A DNA stretch of 64,000 nt from Hysterangium stoloniferum (Eukaryota; Basidiomycota; Agaricomycetes; Hysterangiales; Hysterangiaceae), in contig WHVD01000050.1 in assembly GCA_015178975.1 (NCBI GenBank), positions 434,001-498,000 on the forward strand, in the 5' to 3' direction. Below the pieces are notes generated by a model. The model searched no databases. It was not told where the DNA came from and saw only the letters and a list, made by a program, of their open reading frames with translations. The position numbers and the translations under genes were made by a program. Shown piece after piece: positions 1-11,055 of this stretch (position 1 is the stretch's first letter; each line of letters begins with the position of its first letter).

Positions 1-592
1 TCATTAATCTTCGCATCCGCATTGCCACCCTATCTTGTGGTATTGTGAAATATCATCTTATGAGGCCTGTGCTCATGATATGCAAGGGGCGGCTTGCGAA
101 TTCAGGGTCCATTTGAGAATCATGATCAGGATAGATTGATGCCTCCCTCAAAGCCTGTATGAGCAGAAGTCGGCTGACCTTCAACATAAGTTTGAGAAAC
201 CAATTTTTCTAAAGAGATAAGCGATTGGTATATGCTGTGGATGTAATCGAAAGTGGCGATTGATCCAATTTTATAGTTTGCACCCGCCGCCGGGGACATA
301 AGTAAGTGGTGCGTAGAAGCGCCCACGGACCCACCAAGTTCATTTACTATAGAGTTGACAAGCTTAAGAACCCTTGCTACGCTGCGGGGCGGTCACATTA
401 TGAACTGCCCTACTACTCTGCTGCGGGATCCAGCTTGTTATTATATAAGATATAAGATGGTGGTGATGAGTTACGAAATTGAGCAGCGCTTATAGGATCC
501 ATAAAACTTGAAGAATGAGAGTCGCTATACAGAAGACGAATCTTGTTGTCTCCTTCACCCCTCCCCCCCCCCTTGATTCTAATTTACGAAGG
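1..592. promoter_or_regulatory. Upstream region of nucleoside hydrolase gene
   Basis: I see no gene in this stretch. Near 440-455 there is a TATA-like run (TATATAAGATATAAG), about 140 bases before the hydrolase ATG. A pyrimidine-rich tract with a run of C lies at 551-575, just before the ATG, as is common in fungal core promoters. Assignment as promoter is inference from position and composition. Confidence 0.35.
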
Positions 593-2054
593 ATGCGGCA
601 CGATCCAGCATTAGCACTTGCAATCTCTGTCTTCTCACTTCAAGCTTATGGTCTGCATAAGAATCTTTGCAGTTGTGCGTGATACCCCTCTTCCTGAAGC
701 TAATAACGTGTCTCACACGCCCCCGATCAGCCTTATCCTCTCTAGGAGGATTGTCAAAGGACATAATTATTGACACTGATTTCTTGAGCTGTGAGCAGGT
801 TTTCAACATCGAAAAACAATTTCTGACACCTTTTCTTCAGTCCCAAATGATGGTGAAATCCCTGTACTGCACTCGCAATTATCAGCTGACAATCATTACT
901 ATAGTCGGTGCATATGCTCTGGCGAACACCTTTGAATATTGCGGAAAAGCCCGTATCCTCGGTGTAGTTTCTGGTGTGTCCTTGAGGATGTTACCTGCAT
1001 ATATCACAGATTACCTTCTGCAGATGTGAACAGCCGATACGCCATCCCAGCCATGGATGCCATCAATACATGGTATTGTCATCCAAGCATCCCTTTTGCC
1101 CGAAATCGCACACTCACCAACGAAACCGCTGCGCCTAATATCGCCAATATCGATCCGACTCAAAATCCTGTCTTCGTGACGACGCTTGCGGACCCAGCTA
1201 GATTCCCACAGAGCCTCCAGGACAATTCCATCAAAGTTCCGCTTGATTTTTACAGGGAAACCTTGTCCGAAGCTAAAGACCACAGCGTTACCATTATTGC
1301 CATCGGATATTTGCAGAATCTTGATGCTTTATATCACTCTCCAGGAGGACAGGAGCTCATTCAACGGAAGGTTAGAGAACTGGTGGTTGGGGTTGGCGAC
1401 TTCGGACCTAACTCCGGACCTAACCGTGCAGCATACAACTTGGGTAAATCTTCCTCTAATTTTTTATTTTTTGATTTTTTAATTATTTGCCCCATACTTA
1501 GCAATCAATATCACTGCTGCAAAAGTTCTTGAAGATTGGCCGTCACCCGTCACCTTCCTGGGCAGCAACATTGGTGGGGCAGTCATCACTGGTCAGGGCG
1601 TCGAAAAGACCCCTGTTAACAGCCCCGTTCGCGTCGGTGAGTCCAGGTGCGACAATGGTAGTCAAACTCACATTTTCTGACTACTTCCCAGCTTACGAAA
1701 TCTATTACAATGGTACTAATGTCGAAAATGGCTCTTGGGATCTTTTAGTTACTTATTTTGCTGTCTTGGGTCTTGAGGAAGGGTCGTTCCAATACGGAAA
1801 TGACAATCGAGGCGGAAGGATTGAAGTCTTCCCCAATGCTACCGCTAAATGGAATTACAACGTGACTGTGCCTTTCCAGAGGAGGCAACATTTCTTGGAG
1901 TAAGTGTCCGTTAGATGCGCTGCATGTGGGCTCTTCTCACGCATGTCGATCGCTTCATTTTAGTTTCAAGCAGAGAAATGTTACCATCGCCAATAAAGTT
2001 GATGCATTACTCAGTCAATTCGGGAATACGAAACCTCTCTGTCTCCATGGATAG
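593..2054 (+). CDS. Secreted nucleoside hydrolase (IUNH family), 8 exons
   Basis: Predicted to hydrolyse the N-glycosidic bond of nucleosides, probably outside the cell. Exons by eye: 593-650, 746-790, 841-852, 905-973, 1024-1443, 1502-1636, 1692-1899, 1964-2054; total 1038 nt, 345 residues. The introns are 50-95 nt with GT-AG ends. The ATG at 593 opens a short signal-like peptide (MRHDPALALAISVFSLQAYG). Then comes the family's IIIDTDF metal-binding start, NDVGAYALANTFEYCGKA, NSRYAIPAMDAIN, and the C-terminal WDLLVTYFAVLG. Several N-glycosylation sequons (NGT, NVT, NAT) fit secretion. The 12-nt exon restores a loop of the same length as I recall for relatives, but acidic residues expected there (D-V-D-D type) read F-P-N-D, so metal binding may be altered. 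No other gene is close. Frames are open throughout, so I treat it as intact. Confidence 0.82.
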
Positions 2055-2710
2055 ACTTCTGTTGTAAGCCTGGTGGGGCTTACTACAATGCCTTTAATAT
2101 TTAGTATCCGTTTCCTTAGATAATTAGAATAAACGCGAGTAGTTTTTTTTCACCATCGTCTTTATTTATCGTCACTATCGTGTACAACCGTCCTTGTTCA
2201 TAGACGAATATAATCGAGTCCTATCAACGCTCGGACTGAAACCTAGTGGGGCTGCGATTGACAGCAGCCTTACATCTGTCATGTTCTGATATGCAGCCAA
2301 TCCGATACATCAAAAAGTAATTAGATAAAGTCACCGAAGTATCAACATGATTATTGTACTCTGATAGGTCAAGTTAAAGATAAGATGGCTGTTATGCAAA
2401 AATTTGTCCCCCATTACCATGCAATTAGTGGGATAAGCCCAAGACGTAGAGGTATGACTGAGAATGTCTGTGTCGTCTATTTCTGCTGCGGATCGGAAAA
2501 CCAGTAACAGTTCAGCAGATTGTGATACAGATGATAATCTGCTTCAAGCTAATAATAACAGAAGTCGGTCACATACCCTCATATGTCGATGCCGAAAGTA
2601 ATAAGTGAACACCTAATGTTTTGAATTAAACAGGCATCAGTCAGCCTGAAAAAATGATTCAGTTGAGTACCAGAAACAAGAGAAGAAAGACCAAGTGAAA
2701 CGGAGTCACA
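2055..2710. other. Non-coding stretch after nucleoside hydrolase
   Basis: No convincing gene. It is AT-rich spacer leading into the Gypsy remnant that starts around 2700. Confidence 0.4.
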
Positions 2711-2956
2711 ATGATAAAATACAACACACCATACCGCAGAAGTGTTTCCAATAAAGCATCTCATGCTTTTCTATCAGCACTTGTGTTAACACATTGGCAA
2801 CTGGACCACCCAATTGTTGTCAAAACCAATGCCTCAGATTTTGCGCTTACCCTGTGGCCTTCCTTGCCCACACTTTTACCTGTTAACCTTTTAGAGAAAT
2901 ATGACCAGATCTATAGAGGATGAGCACAGTGCAGTCTGAGTGATATTGTAGGGTTA
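2711..2956 (+). pseudogene. Gypsy RNase H fragment (host element A)
   Basis: The translation contains ALVLTHWQLDHPIVVKTNAS followed by DFAL, the start of the RNase H domain of a Ty3/Gypsy polyprotein. In another frame IEDEHSAV follows at about 2915-2935, so the reading is frameshifted. A Tc1-like element begins exactly after it at TA 2957-2958. The integrase of presumably the same Gypsy resumes at 5804. I therefore read this as the left half of one Gypsy element split by later insertions. Too short to be functional. Confidence 0.65.
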
Positions 2957-2958
2957 TA

Positions 2959-3185
2959 CAGTGGCTCAAAAAATTATCCCAATGTTTTCTCATTTTTGAA
3001 AGGTTGGGTTGGCATGGATTACTGACATGAGCAGAAAATCTAAGTAAATTATCAAAGGTACTATAGGATCATGGCTTGAAGGTGAGCCTTGGTTCATGTG
3101 ATTTGAATCAAAACCCATTGAATAATAAATAGGACAAAACAGCTACTTGTTGGGACAGTTTTTTGACCTATGATTATTTTACTTT
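2959..3185. repeat. Tc1-A terminal repeat with outer and inner inverted motif
   Basis: Starts CAGTGGCTCAAAAAATTATC directly after a TA dinucleotide, typical of a Tc1/mariner end. A second copy of the core lies at about 3149-3168 in the opposite orientation (TTGGGACAGTTTTTTGACC). The transposase stop codon is at 3186-3188 on the minus strand, so this is the 3' terminal region of the element. Confidence 0.65.
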
Positions 3186-4980
3186 CTAATACTTTGTATG
3201 CCCCCCTTTTCCCTTTATAACTGCCCTGATCCTTCTAGGCATACTTTCTATTAGATCTTGGCAGACTTCTGGTTGGATTGCATTCTGTTAAGGTGTGTGC
3301 AGGGCTTAGCAGAGGGTTTCTGGACTGTGGGTATTCCGGTAGGACTTGGCTTCAGCTTATAAGCTGTGCCCTCACAAGATTGTGGTGTCCAATTTCAAAT
3401 GGGCAGACGGGAAGCCCAGGGAGTCCAGGTGTAGTTGATAGGTCGGGGGTTGATAGGTTGAAAGATAGATAGGTCAGAGGTTGAGTGATACAGTAGATAG
3501 GTCGGAGCCCATGGGCTCTGACAAGGTAAATAGCAGTGTGTTTCGAAGAGAGGAATAGAGTGGAAATTATACTGAGATTACTGGGAAGATCTAAGCTGAT
3601 TTTCGGACTGGATTGTATGTACAACATCTGCCAGACTATATAGACTGTGGAATGTATGTATGTTATACCAAATCCAGTAATAATGAGATCCAAACAAGTA
3701 ACCATGAAATGAGATAAGTAAACACCAAATTAAGTGTTAGGAACAGAATGGAATGGAGGCAGAGTCTGAAACATGACAGGTCATTAGACCGTAATGGGAA
3801 TTGGGCTCAGTTAGAGAGCTGTTGGGTTATCCAGGCAGAGCCCGGTGACTGGTGTGTGGAACAAGGTCAGACATAGACAGGCTTTGACATGCACAGGTCC
3901 CAGCAGGGTCTGGTGACTGATGCACAAGACATAGAGGGTTGGGTGTAGACAGGCTTGATATGTGGGTCCCAGCGGGTATTCCAGTTAACTGATAACTGGT
4001 GCATATAGGGTGTGGGTGCATATAGGGTGTGGGTGCATATAGGGTATGGGTGCATATATGGTAGTAGCCAGAGTCTGGCAGATCTTCCAGTCATAACACA
4101 CTCCACTCCTCCACCACTCTCTCCCACAATTCATGTACTCCCTTGGGTGATGTGTTATATTTTTGGAGTTGGTGTTTGAGGTGTTCCCAAAGATGTTCTA
4201 CGGGGTTAAGATCAGGGGATTGGGGAGGCCAGGATAGTACTTGAATTTCCTTGTCCTCAAACCATTTTGTAGCCTGCTGAAATGTATGTTTAGGATCATT
4301 GTCCTGCTGAAAGTAATGGTTGGCCTCCTCCATTTCCAAAATTTCAAACTTTCTGCTACTCCCAGCTCCAAGGATTGACAGTATTGTTCAGGATCCATCC
4401 TCCCCTGCACTTCTATGAGCTTTCCCACCCCATTCCAACCCATACAACCCCATACCATGAGGTTATTTCCTCCTCCATGTTTGACCATCGGTGTTGTAGT
4501 CCTGTCAGACACTGGTTCTCCTCTTTGTTTCCACACATATGACTTTCCATCTGACCCAATCCTGTTAATCTTGGTCTCATCTGACCATAACACCCTCTTC
4601 CAGTCCTCCACAGTCCAATTTTCATGATATTGGGCAAATTTGAGCCACTTCTGACAATGAATGGCTTTGAGCAATGGTCACTTTTGCTTTGTTGCAGAGT
4701 AAAAACCATTCTCCTTCAGTATACTTCAGACTGTTTGGGGAGTGACAGGGTTGGAGATGATATAATTAATGAATTGGGTAGCCTGAACTGCATTATCAAG
4801 CTGTCCAGAGCTGATTTGATGGATTATTGACTGTTTGTCACAACCAGAAAGCTTGGAAGGATGGCCCCCAGGATTGTTCTCCTTGTTCCCATCCACTTCC
4901 CTACTAATCCTATTCACAGTACTCTTGCCTAGACCAGTTCTTTCCTGGATTTGGCAATAGAAATAGCCTTCATTGAGGAG
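3186..4980 (-). pseudogene. Tc1-like transposase remnant (Tc1-A)
   Basis: DD34E transposase of the Tc1/mariner superfamily, which cuts and pastes the element. On the minus strand the N-terminal helix-turn-helix part includes GLGKSTVNRISRE and GGHPSKLSG (about 4970-4850). The first catalytic Asp is in VLWSDETKINRIGSDG, the second in FQQDNDPKHT and the Glu in SPDLNPVEHLWE; I count 34 residues between the last two. The C-terminus RIRAVIKGKGGHTKY ends at 3186. Frameshifts lie between about 4310 and 4420. A solo LTR (3286-4098) interrupts the coding sequence, and the N-terminus is cut at 4980 by a second LTR, so the other terminal repeat is missing. Inactive. Confidence 0.85.
3286..4098 (-). repeat. 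Solo LTR (TGTTA...TAACA) inside Tc1-A
   Basis: 813-bp unit with termini TGTTA and TAACA, flanked by CATTC (3281-3285) and CACTC (4099-4103), a 5-bp target duplication with one mismatch. When it is removed, the Tc1 transposase C-terminus reads through (EEW then NAIQPEV). Minus orientation. It is an inverted relative of the LTR at 4981-5803 and carries the conserved core AAGCTGAAGCCAAGTCCT on the minus strand at about 3340-3363. An internal short tandem repeat (GGGTGTGGGTGCATATA type) lies at 4005-4060. Confidence 0.8.
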
Positions 4981-5803
4981 TGTTACGACTGGAATTCCTG
5001 CCGGACTCCGGGCACTAACTTATATGCACCCATGCCCTATACGCACCAATTGTCAGTTTACTGGAATTCCTGCCAGACTCCATACATCAGACCTGTCTAT
5101 GTTTGACTTCGTTACATTGTGTATCAGTCACCAGAATACCCACCAGACTCCATCCCTGTCTATGTCTGACCTCGTCCCACGCATCAGTCACCAGACCCTG
5201 CTTGGAAAACCTGTCATCCCTCTAACAGAGCCCTGTTCCCATTTTAGTCAAATGACCTGTCACGATTCAGACTCCGCTCCCGCTCTGTTTCCTGTTATGG
5301 TTTATGATTTGTCATGATTCGGACGCTGCTCCATTGCATCGTGTTCCTAACACCAAATTTGGTGTTTACTATTCCCGTTTTATGTTTTGCTAGTTTCGTT
5401 TCATTATTACTGGATTTGGTATGTCATTCATTCCACGGTCTATATAGTCTGGCAGATGTTGTACATACAATCCAGTCAGAAAATTGGCTTAGATTCCCCC
5501 CAGTAATCTAATACATTTTCCGCTCTAAACCCCTACTTGAATTACATCACTCATGCTAGTCAGAGCCCACGGGCTCCGGCGCATCTATCTCTTTTATTTA
5601 TCTCAACTCCTGACCTCTCGACCCACAACCTCCGACCTACGACCCCTCGACCCATGAACCCCACCTGGACTCCCCAGGATTCCTGTCTGCCTGTCTGAAA
5701 TTGGACAAGATGATCTCGTGAGGTGCAGCCTATAAGCTGAAGCCAAGTCCTACCAGATATTCCACAGGTTTCTCTGGAAACCTGCCATGTACGTACCCTA
5801 ACA
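4981..5803 (+). repeat. LTR (TGTTA...TAACA) truncating Tc1-A
   Basis: 823-bp LTR beginning TGTTACGACTGG directly after Tc1 transposase sequence and ending CCTAACA at 5803. Same family as the LTR at 3286-4098 but opposite orientation. No target duplication is seen and the rest of the Tc1 is absent on its right side, so a deletion or rearrangement followed insertion. The core ATAAGCTGAAGCCAAGTCC is at 5732-5750. Confidence 0.75.
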
Positions 5804-6946
5804 TTATGCTCTAAATCACAGCAACACAAACCATATGGCATACTCAAACAATTACTGATACTGGAAAAACCCTGGAACTTGATTTCTATGGATTTCATCG
5901 AGCACCTACTGGCATCCGAAAGTCATACAGCAATCCTAGTTGTTGTGGATAGGCTCACAAAGCAAAGTATTTTCATTCCAACATATGACACAATAACATC
6001 TGTACAGAGCTGAAATATTTGTCACCCATGTATTTTCCAAGCATGGTGTTTCATTGCATGTCACATCCGATTGCGGATCCGAGTTTGTCTCTCATTTCTT
6101 TAGGTCACTCAGAAAAGCACTAGACATGAAGTTACACTTCACTTCGGGCTATCACCCAGAAGGTGATGGCAAACCGAATACATGAATCAAACCTTGGAAC
6201 AGTACATTTATTGTAACTATCAACAAGATAATTGAAAATCACTACTACCGCTAGCTGAATTCACATATAACAATGCACCAAACACCACTACTGGCATTTT
6301 GCCATTCTTTGCAACCCCAACATCACAATCCACCTGGAACATGATCTTGCATCCACCTGTGCTCAAGACTTTGTTACAAACCTTGACGAGCTACATCAAG
6401 AACTTTGAAAAACTATCGCAATGGCCCAAGAATGATACCAACAGTCTGCAGATAAGAATTGACTTCCACCTCCTGATTTTAAGATCGGAGACTGAGTATT
6501 CATTAAAGCCGAGTTTTTCCAAACTACCAGACCTTTTAAGAAGCTCTCTGAAAAATATTTAGGTCCTTTTGAAGTTATAGCACAAGCCGGCACGCTTTCA
6601 TGGACACTTCAGCTTCCCGACAACATGCATGCAGTGCACCCGGTATTTCATGTATCTATGTTAGAACCATGTGTTGCTAACAATATACCAGATTGTATAC
6701 AACCACCACCTCCACCCGTGATTATTGATGGAGAACCCGAATTTGAGATATCAGAAATCCTAGACTCCAAAATTGACAATCGCCGATGCTCATGCAAGTT
6801 ACTTTATTTGGTCAAATGGGCTGGCTATGAAGGTACAGATGAAGAAACTTCATGAATCCTAGCTACAGAGCTCAGTAATGCGTCAGAAATTGTCTTAGGT
6901 TTTCATCAAGCATATCTGAATAAACCTGGTCCCTTAGGTTCTTTGT
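5804..6946 (+). pseudogene. Gypsy chromovirus integrase and chromodomain remnant (element A)
   Basis: Encodes the 3' end of a Ty3/Gypsy pol gene. Integrase core pieces are recognisable (PWNLISMDFIEHLLAS, then ILVVVDRLTKQSIFIPTYDT, near 5865-5990), followed further on by HPVFHVSMLEP and a C-terminal chromodomain (PEFEISEILDSK, then LLYLVKWAGYEGTDEETS) at about 6730-6855. Chromodomains steer insertion to particular chromatin. Several stops and frameshifts make it inactive. The HHCC zinc region is absent because the left side was lost at 5803. It belongs with the RNase H fragment at 2711-2956 and with the 3' LTR that starts at 8177. Confidence 0.8.
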
Positions 6947-7047
6947 AGATCTCATGCAGTACCCGACCCTTTTCCGACTATGTCTTATGTTTTCCACTTT
7001 TTGTTTGTTTTGTTTTAAAACTATGATATTTCAACTATCTAAAAGGT

Positions 7048-8007
7048 TTATTCAACAACCTCCCCGTCTTCCCCAGCCTCTGAATTTTCCCCTACACTAA
7101 CGGCCACTGACACCTCCTCACTGACTTTCCCCGATATCCCAACCCTGGGCCCAACCTCTTTGGAACTCGACACCTCTAAGTACTGTTCAAGTTGTTCCCC
7201 GAGAGACTCTATGGTGCTGGTTTGTTTCTCCAGCCCCACGCCCAATAGTTGCAGTTGTTTGGTGATAAGGCCTTGTTGTCACAGCTGCTCATATCAGAAC
7301 CGAGTCGTTTCCAAGAAATATGTGCACATAAGCCAGTTTTGTTCCTCTAAGGCATCTGCCTGCCGCTCTTGATAGGACCTGTTCCCATCAGTATCTGGGA
7401 AGGCGCAACCGAGTTTTTGGTTGGCACACTCTTGACAGGTGCAGCCCCGACCATTCACCCATGGATGGCAAGTCCAACCACATTTGGTGCACCGGTTGCA
7501 CTTTGGGTTGTTTTAGGGCTTCACCTTGGGGGCCTATTTCTGTTTCTATAATCGAAAACACAAAAGAAATTAGAAAACTAAAATACTAGGAGTCCAAACA
7601 TACCTTGGGGCTCAAAGGCCCCGGTACATCCTCCTTGTCCTCTTCATCATCTTCATCATCAGATTCCAATGGTGTTGCCACCTTGCACTAAAAGAAAGTC
7701 AGAAAAGTCAAAATGAGAAACCTCCATCTTACTTTACCCTCCCACTTCTTCTTTGCCTCCTCTTCTCACACCCAATCAGCCTCCCGCTGCTTTTTCTTCA
7801 CAAGGCCTCCCAATGCTTGTGCACAGCCTCTGCCTCTATCACCTCCAGCTCCTCCTTCTCCTTATGCTCTTCCTCCTCACACACCTTCTTCTTCTCTTTG
7901 AGAAGCCGACGACACTCTTGTGCATTTGGGGGTCCACTCGGACCCAATACAGGGGTGACAGTTGGCCTGGATGGGAAGGGCTTCGATCCTGAACCCATGG
8001 TCATCAT
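7048..8007 (-). pseudogene. Antisense spliced ORF in Gypsy element A (coiled coil plus Cys cluster)
   Basis: A gene-like structure on the strand opposite pol, between chromodomain and 3' LTR. Exon A (8007-7733) encodes a charged coiled coil (RRLLKEKKKVCEEEEHKEKE). Intron 7732-7688 is 45 nt. Exon B (7687-7604) is acidic (ESDDEDDEDKEDVPGPLSPK). Intron 7603-7546 is 58 nt (GTATGT...TATAG). Exon C contains a cysteine cluster (CNRCTKCGWTCHPW, then CTCQEC and GCAFP) and a C-terminal coiled coil ending EDGEVVE at 7048. Exons A and B join in phase 0. There is one frameshift near 7797 and a few stops (TGA, TAG, TAA), so this copy is dead. The second Gypsy remnant at 49.8-50.2 kb has the homologous exon and the intron at the same place. 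Function unknown; the Cys cluster suggests metal binding. Confidence 0.6.
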
Positions 8008-8159
8008 GGTTGAGGGAAAAGAGTTAAAAATTCAAGTGCCAACACCCCTCAAATTTTTATATGTAAATTTTTACCAGGTCACATGATGTTTTGACACACC
8101 ACCCGTACCCAACAGGTTTTACATACAAGATCTAAATTTTTGGCCTCCTTGGGATTTCA

Positions 8160-8176
8160 GCCAAATGGGGGGATAC
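8160..8176 (+). promoter_or_regulatory. Polypurine tract of Gypsy element A
   Basis: The purine-rich stretch AAATGGGGGGATAC sits directly before the 3' LTR start TGTTATGAC at 8177. That is the expected primer site for plus-strand DNA synthesis. It confirms that the antisense gene lies inside the element, upstream of its 3' LTR. Confidence 0.6.
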
Positions 8177-8654
8177 TGTTATGACTGTGTTGCAACCATG
8201 TCACAACCTGACAGTCCCCGAGGATATTACCATCAACTGACGTTTCTAGTTATTGATCAAGTCATTGTATTGGAAACCGTTGGTTGCCCAACACTGATGT
8301 ATGCCTTCACAGCACTCAAACCCCATTTATGCCCTGGTCAAGTTATACTCGTACTATCTGGTTATGCTTTGATACACCCCTTTTTATTATGATGATCCAT
8401 TCTACTCTATGTTTCACATATGCCCATATATACCTGTAACCCTTGGACTATTTCCTTTTCTCGTAATTCTGCTCTTGGTTAATCACGGCCTCCAAACGTA
8501 TTGTAACCTTCTGGTTCCTAGTCAAGCTTATTTGTCAATAGTATTTTCCACTCTTCCCTTAGCAAGTATTTTCTAGATGCCAATAACTCGTATATAAATC
8601 CACTGTAGTTGTAGTTACTAGGCAATCAGAATATCAACTCAGAACACCCACATA

Positions 8655-10231
8655 CAGTGGCTTCCAAAACTGTCCCAATGTTTTGGTAATTCTCAATAAA
8701 TGCTTTATAACCTACCAAATAATTTTTTTGAAATAGTGAAATTATTCTCACATATACCTTAGCATACCAGCTTTGATATACCCAAATATCACATAATATA
8801 GATGGATATTGGTGTCACAGTGAATATTTAAAAATGACCCATCATTGGGACAGTTTTGCAACCCTCTCTTTTCACATGTTTCATTATATCATATTATATT
8901 CTAGAGGGCCAGGAAAATTACAGGAAAATTCATGTGACATCTATTTGATGTTCTAATTAATATGTGACATGAAATGTCACATTTTAATGATCATTCTTAT
9001 CATGAAAGCTATTTCCCCACTCAAAAGAGAACAAGCCATCTCCCTCATACAAAATGGACTCTCCAATAGGAATGTAGCCTCTACAGCAGGTCTTAGCAAA
9101 TCTACTATCAGTAGAATTGCTCAGGAGATAGAGATAGACAAAGAAAACCTGAAAGGAGGATGTCCATCCAAGCTTTCTCCTACTGACCAAAGGAGGATCA
9201 TATATCAAATCACCTCTGGCAAACTAGATAATACTGTCCAGGCCACACACTACATTAATTCCATCAATAAATATCATGTCTCACCCAAAATAGTCAGAAG
9301 GACCTTGAAACAGCATGGTTTCAAAGCTGTAGTCAATGCAAAAAGACCTTTGCTCAAGGCTCAACATAGAAAGGCCAGGTTAAGCTTTCCCTCAAGTAAC
9401 AAAACTGGACTGTGGCTGTTCATAAAAGGGTCTTGTGGTCTGATGAGACCAATATCAATAAGATTGGGTCAGATGGGCATCAATATGTGTTGAAGAAAGC
9501 TGGAGAACCACTTTCTGATAGGACAACCCAACTTACAGTCAAGTATGGAGGTGGAGATATCATGGTGTAGGGCTGTATGGGTTGGAATGGAGTGGGAATG
9601 CTTGCAGAGATTGAAGGAACGATGGATTCTGCACAATATGTGGAGATCCTGGCTCAGCATTTGTCCCAGAGCATTGAAGATTTGGATATTTCAGCAAGAT
9701 AATAACTTAAACACATATCCAAGATGGCACAAAAATGGTTTTTTGAAAATCATATTCAGGTGTTAGACTGGACAGCAGTCTCCTGACCTGAATCCCATAG
9801 AACATCTTTGATTCCACTTGAAGAAACAGCTCCAGAAACATCCTTCACCATTAAAGGGAGTTTAGGGGTTATAGGAGAGGGTGGAAGTGGAATGGGCAAA
9901 GATTAGGCTCAGAAGTGTCAGAAACTGATTGAAAATATGCCCAGAAGACTTGATGCTGTAATAAAGCCTAAGGGAGGCCATACAAAGTACTAGAATAACA
10001 AGATATCTGATTCAAAAAGGGTGGTTGCAAAACTGTCCCAATGATTGGTCATTTTTAAATATTCACTGTGACACCAATATCCATCTATATTATGTAAAAT
10101 TTGAGTATATCAAAGCTAGTATGCTAAGGTATATGTGAGAATAATTTCACTATTTTAAAAAATTTATTTGGTAGGTTATAAAGCATTTATTGAGAATTAC
10201 CAAAACATTGGGACAGTTTTGGAAGCCACTG
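8655..10231 (+). mobile_element. Tc1-like element Tc1-B, 1577 bp, nearly complete
   Basis: Flanked by TA at 8653-8654 and 10232-10233. Terminal inverted repeats are long, about 215 bp (8655-8870 and 10019-10231), beginning CAGTGGCTTCCAAAACTGTC. Each carries the core TTGGGACAGTTTTG twice, once at the outer end and once about 200 bp inside in the opposite orientation. The element is younger than the LTR it sits in, because it splits that LTR. Confidence 0.88.
8969..9930 (+). pseudogene. Tc1-like transposase of Tc1-B, disrupted
   Basis: The N-terminal 174 residues are open from 8969: a helix-turn-helix region (LSKSTISRIAQEIEIDKEN) and GGCPSKLSPTDQRRIIYQIT. A frameshift near 9400 is followed by VLWSDETNINKIGSDG with the first catalytic Asp. 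A stop interrupts GGGDIMV. The second motif reads FQQDNN, so DND-PKH is damaged, and SPDLNPIEHL is reached only in another frame with a stop after it. It cannot make an active enzyme. It could still serve as a substrate for a related transposase because the ends are well preserved. Confidence 0.82.
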
Positions 10232-10242
10232 TACATCTCTAT

Positions 10243-11055
10243 TGTTATGACCCTGTCGTAACCCATGTTGCAACCTGATGGTCTCCGAGAATACTACTGT
10301 CTATTGACATTCCAAGTTATTGATCAAGTCATTGTTTTGGCAACCATCAGAACACCAACGCTGATGTATACCTTCACGGCGATCAAACCCCATTTACACC
10401 CCTGTCAAGATATACTTGTACCATCTGGTTATGCTTTGATACATCCCCTTTTATTATGATGATCTGTTTTACTCTATGTTTCACATATGCCCATATATAC
10501 TTGTAGCCTGTGGACTATTCCCTTTTCTTGTAATCCCGCTCTCAGCTAAATCTCGGCTTCCGATCTTATTGCAGCCTTCTGGTTTCTAGTCAAGTCTATT
10601 TGTCAAATAGTGTTTCCACTCTTCCCTTAGTTAGTAGTTTCCAGATGCTGATAACTCGTATATAGACCCACTGTAATGTAACTACTAGACAATCAGAATA
10701 TCAACTTAGATACCCCTCTAATCTCCAACTCCGTTATCTATTCATGACCACCACATTCCGACTCCATCTGATTTACGATTCAACCTACATTTATGACTTC
10801 AACTCTCAGTCTCCAACTCTCAGTCTCCAACTCTCAGTCTCTGACTCTCAGTCTCCAACCCAACCCTGGACTTATCCTTCAGTTTCCGATCGGTAGTTTA
10901 CCGAGAGGTTTACTCAACAGGACTAGTTTCCGCCTGCCTGAAATTTAAGGACACCCGATGGTAACTTGCGAGGGTGCAGCACATAAGCTGAAGTCAAGTC
11001 CTTCCAATCGGTCCCCATCAGCCAACTGACACTAGTCAGTTTTCTGTTCTTAACA
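10243..11055 (+). repeat. Complete solo LTR nested in the LTR of element A
   Basis: 813 bp, TGTTATGACC...TTCTTAACA, flanked by the perfect 5-bp duplication TCTAT (10238-10242 and 11056-11060). It aligns over its length with the interrupted LTR around it. Short direct repeats (CAACTCTCAGTCTC type) occur at 10795-10860. The conserved core ACATAAGCTGAAGTCAAGTC is at 10981-11000. Confidence 0.85.

Noticed and set aside
126..326. Minus-strand ORF with SPAAGAN, also seen in an ORF at 13992
   Set aside because: Only seven residues are shared and flanks do not match; likely chance.
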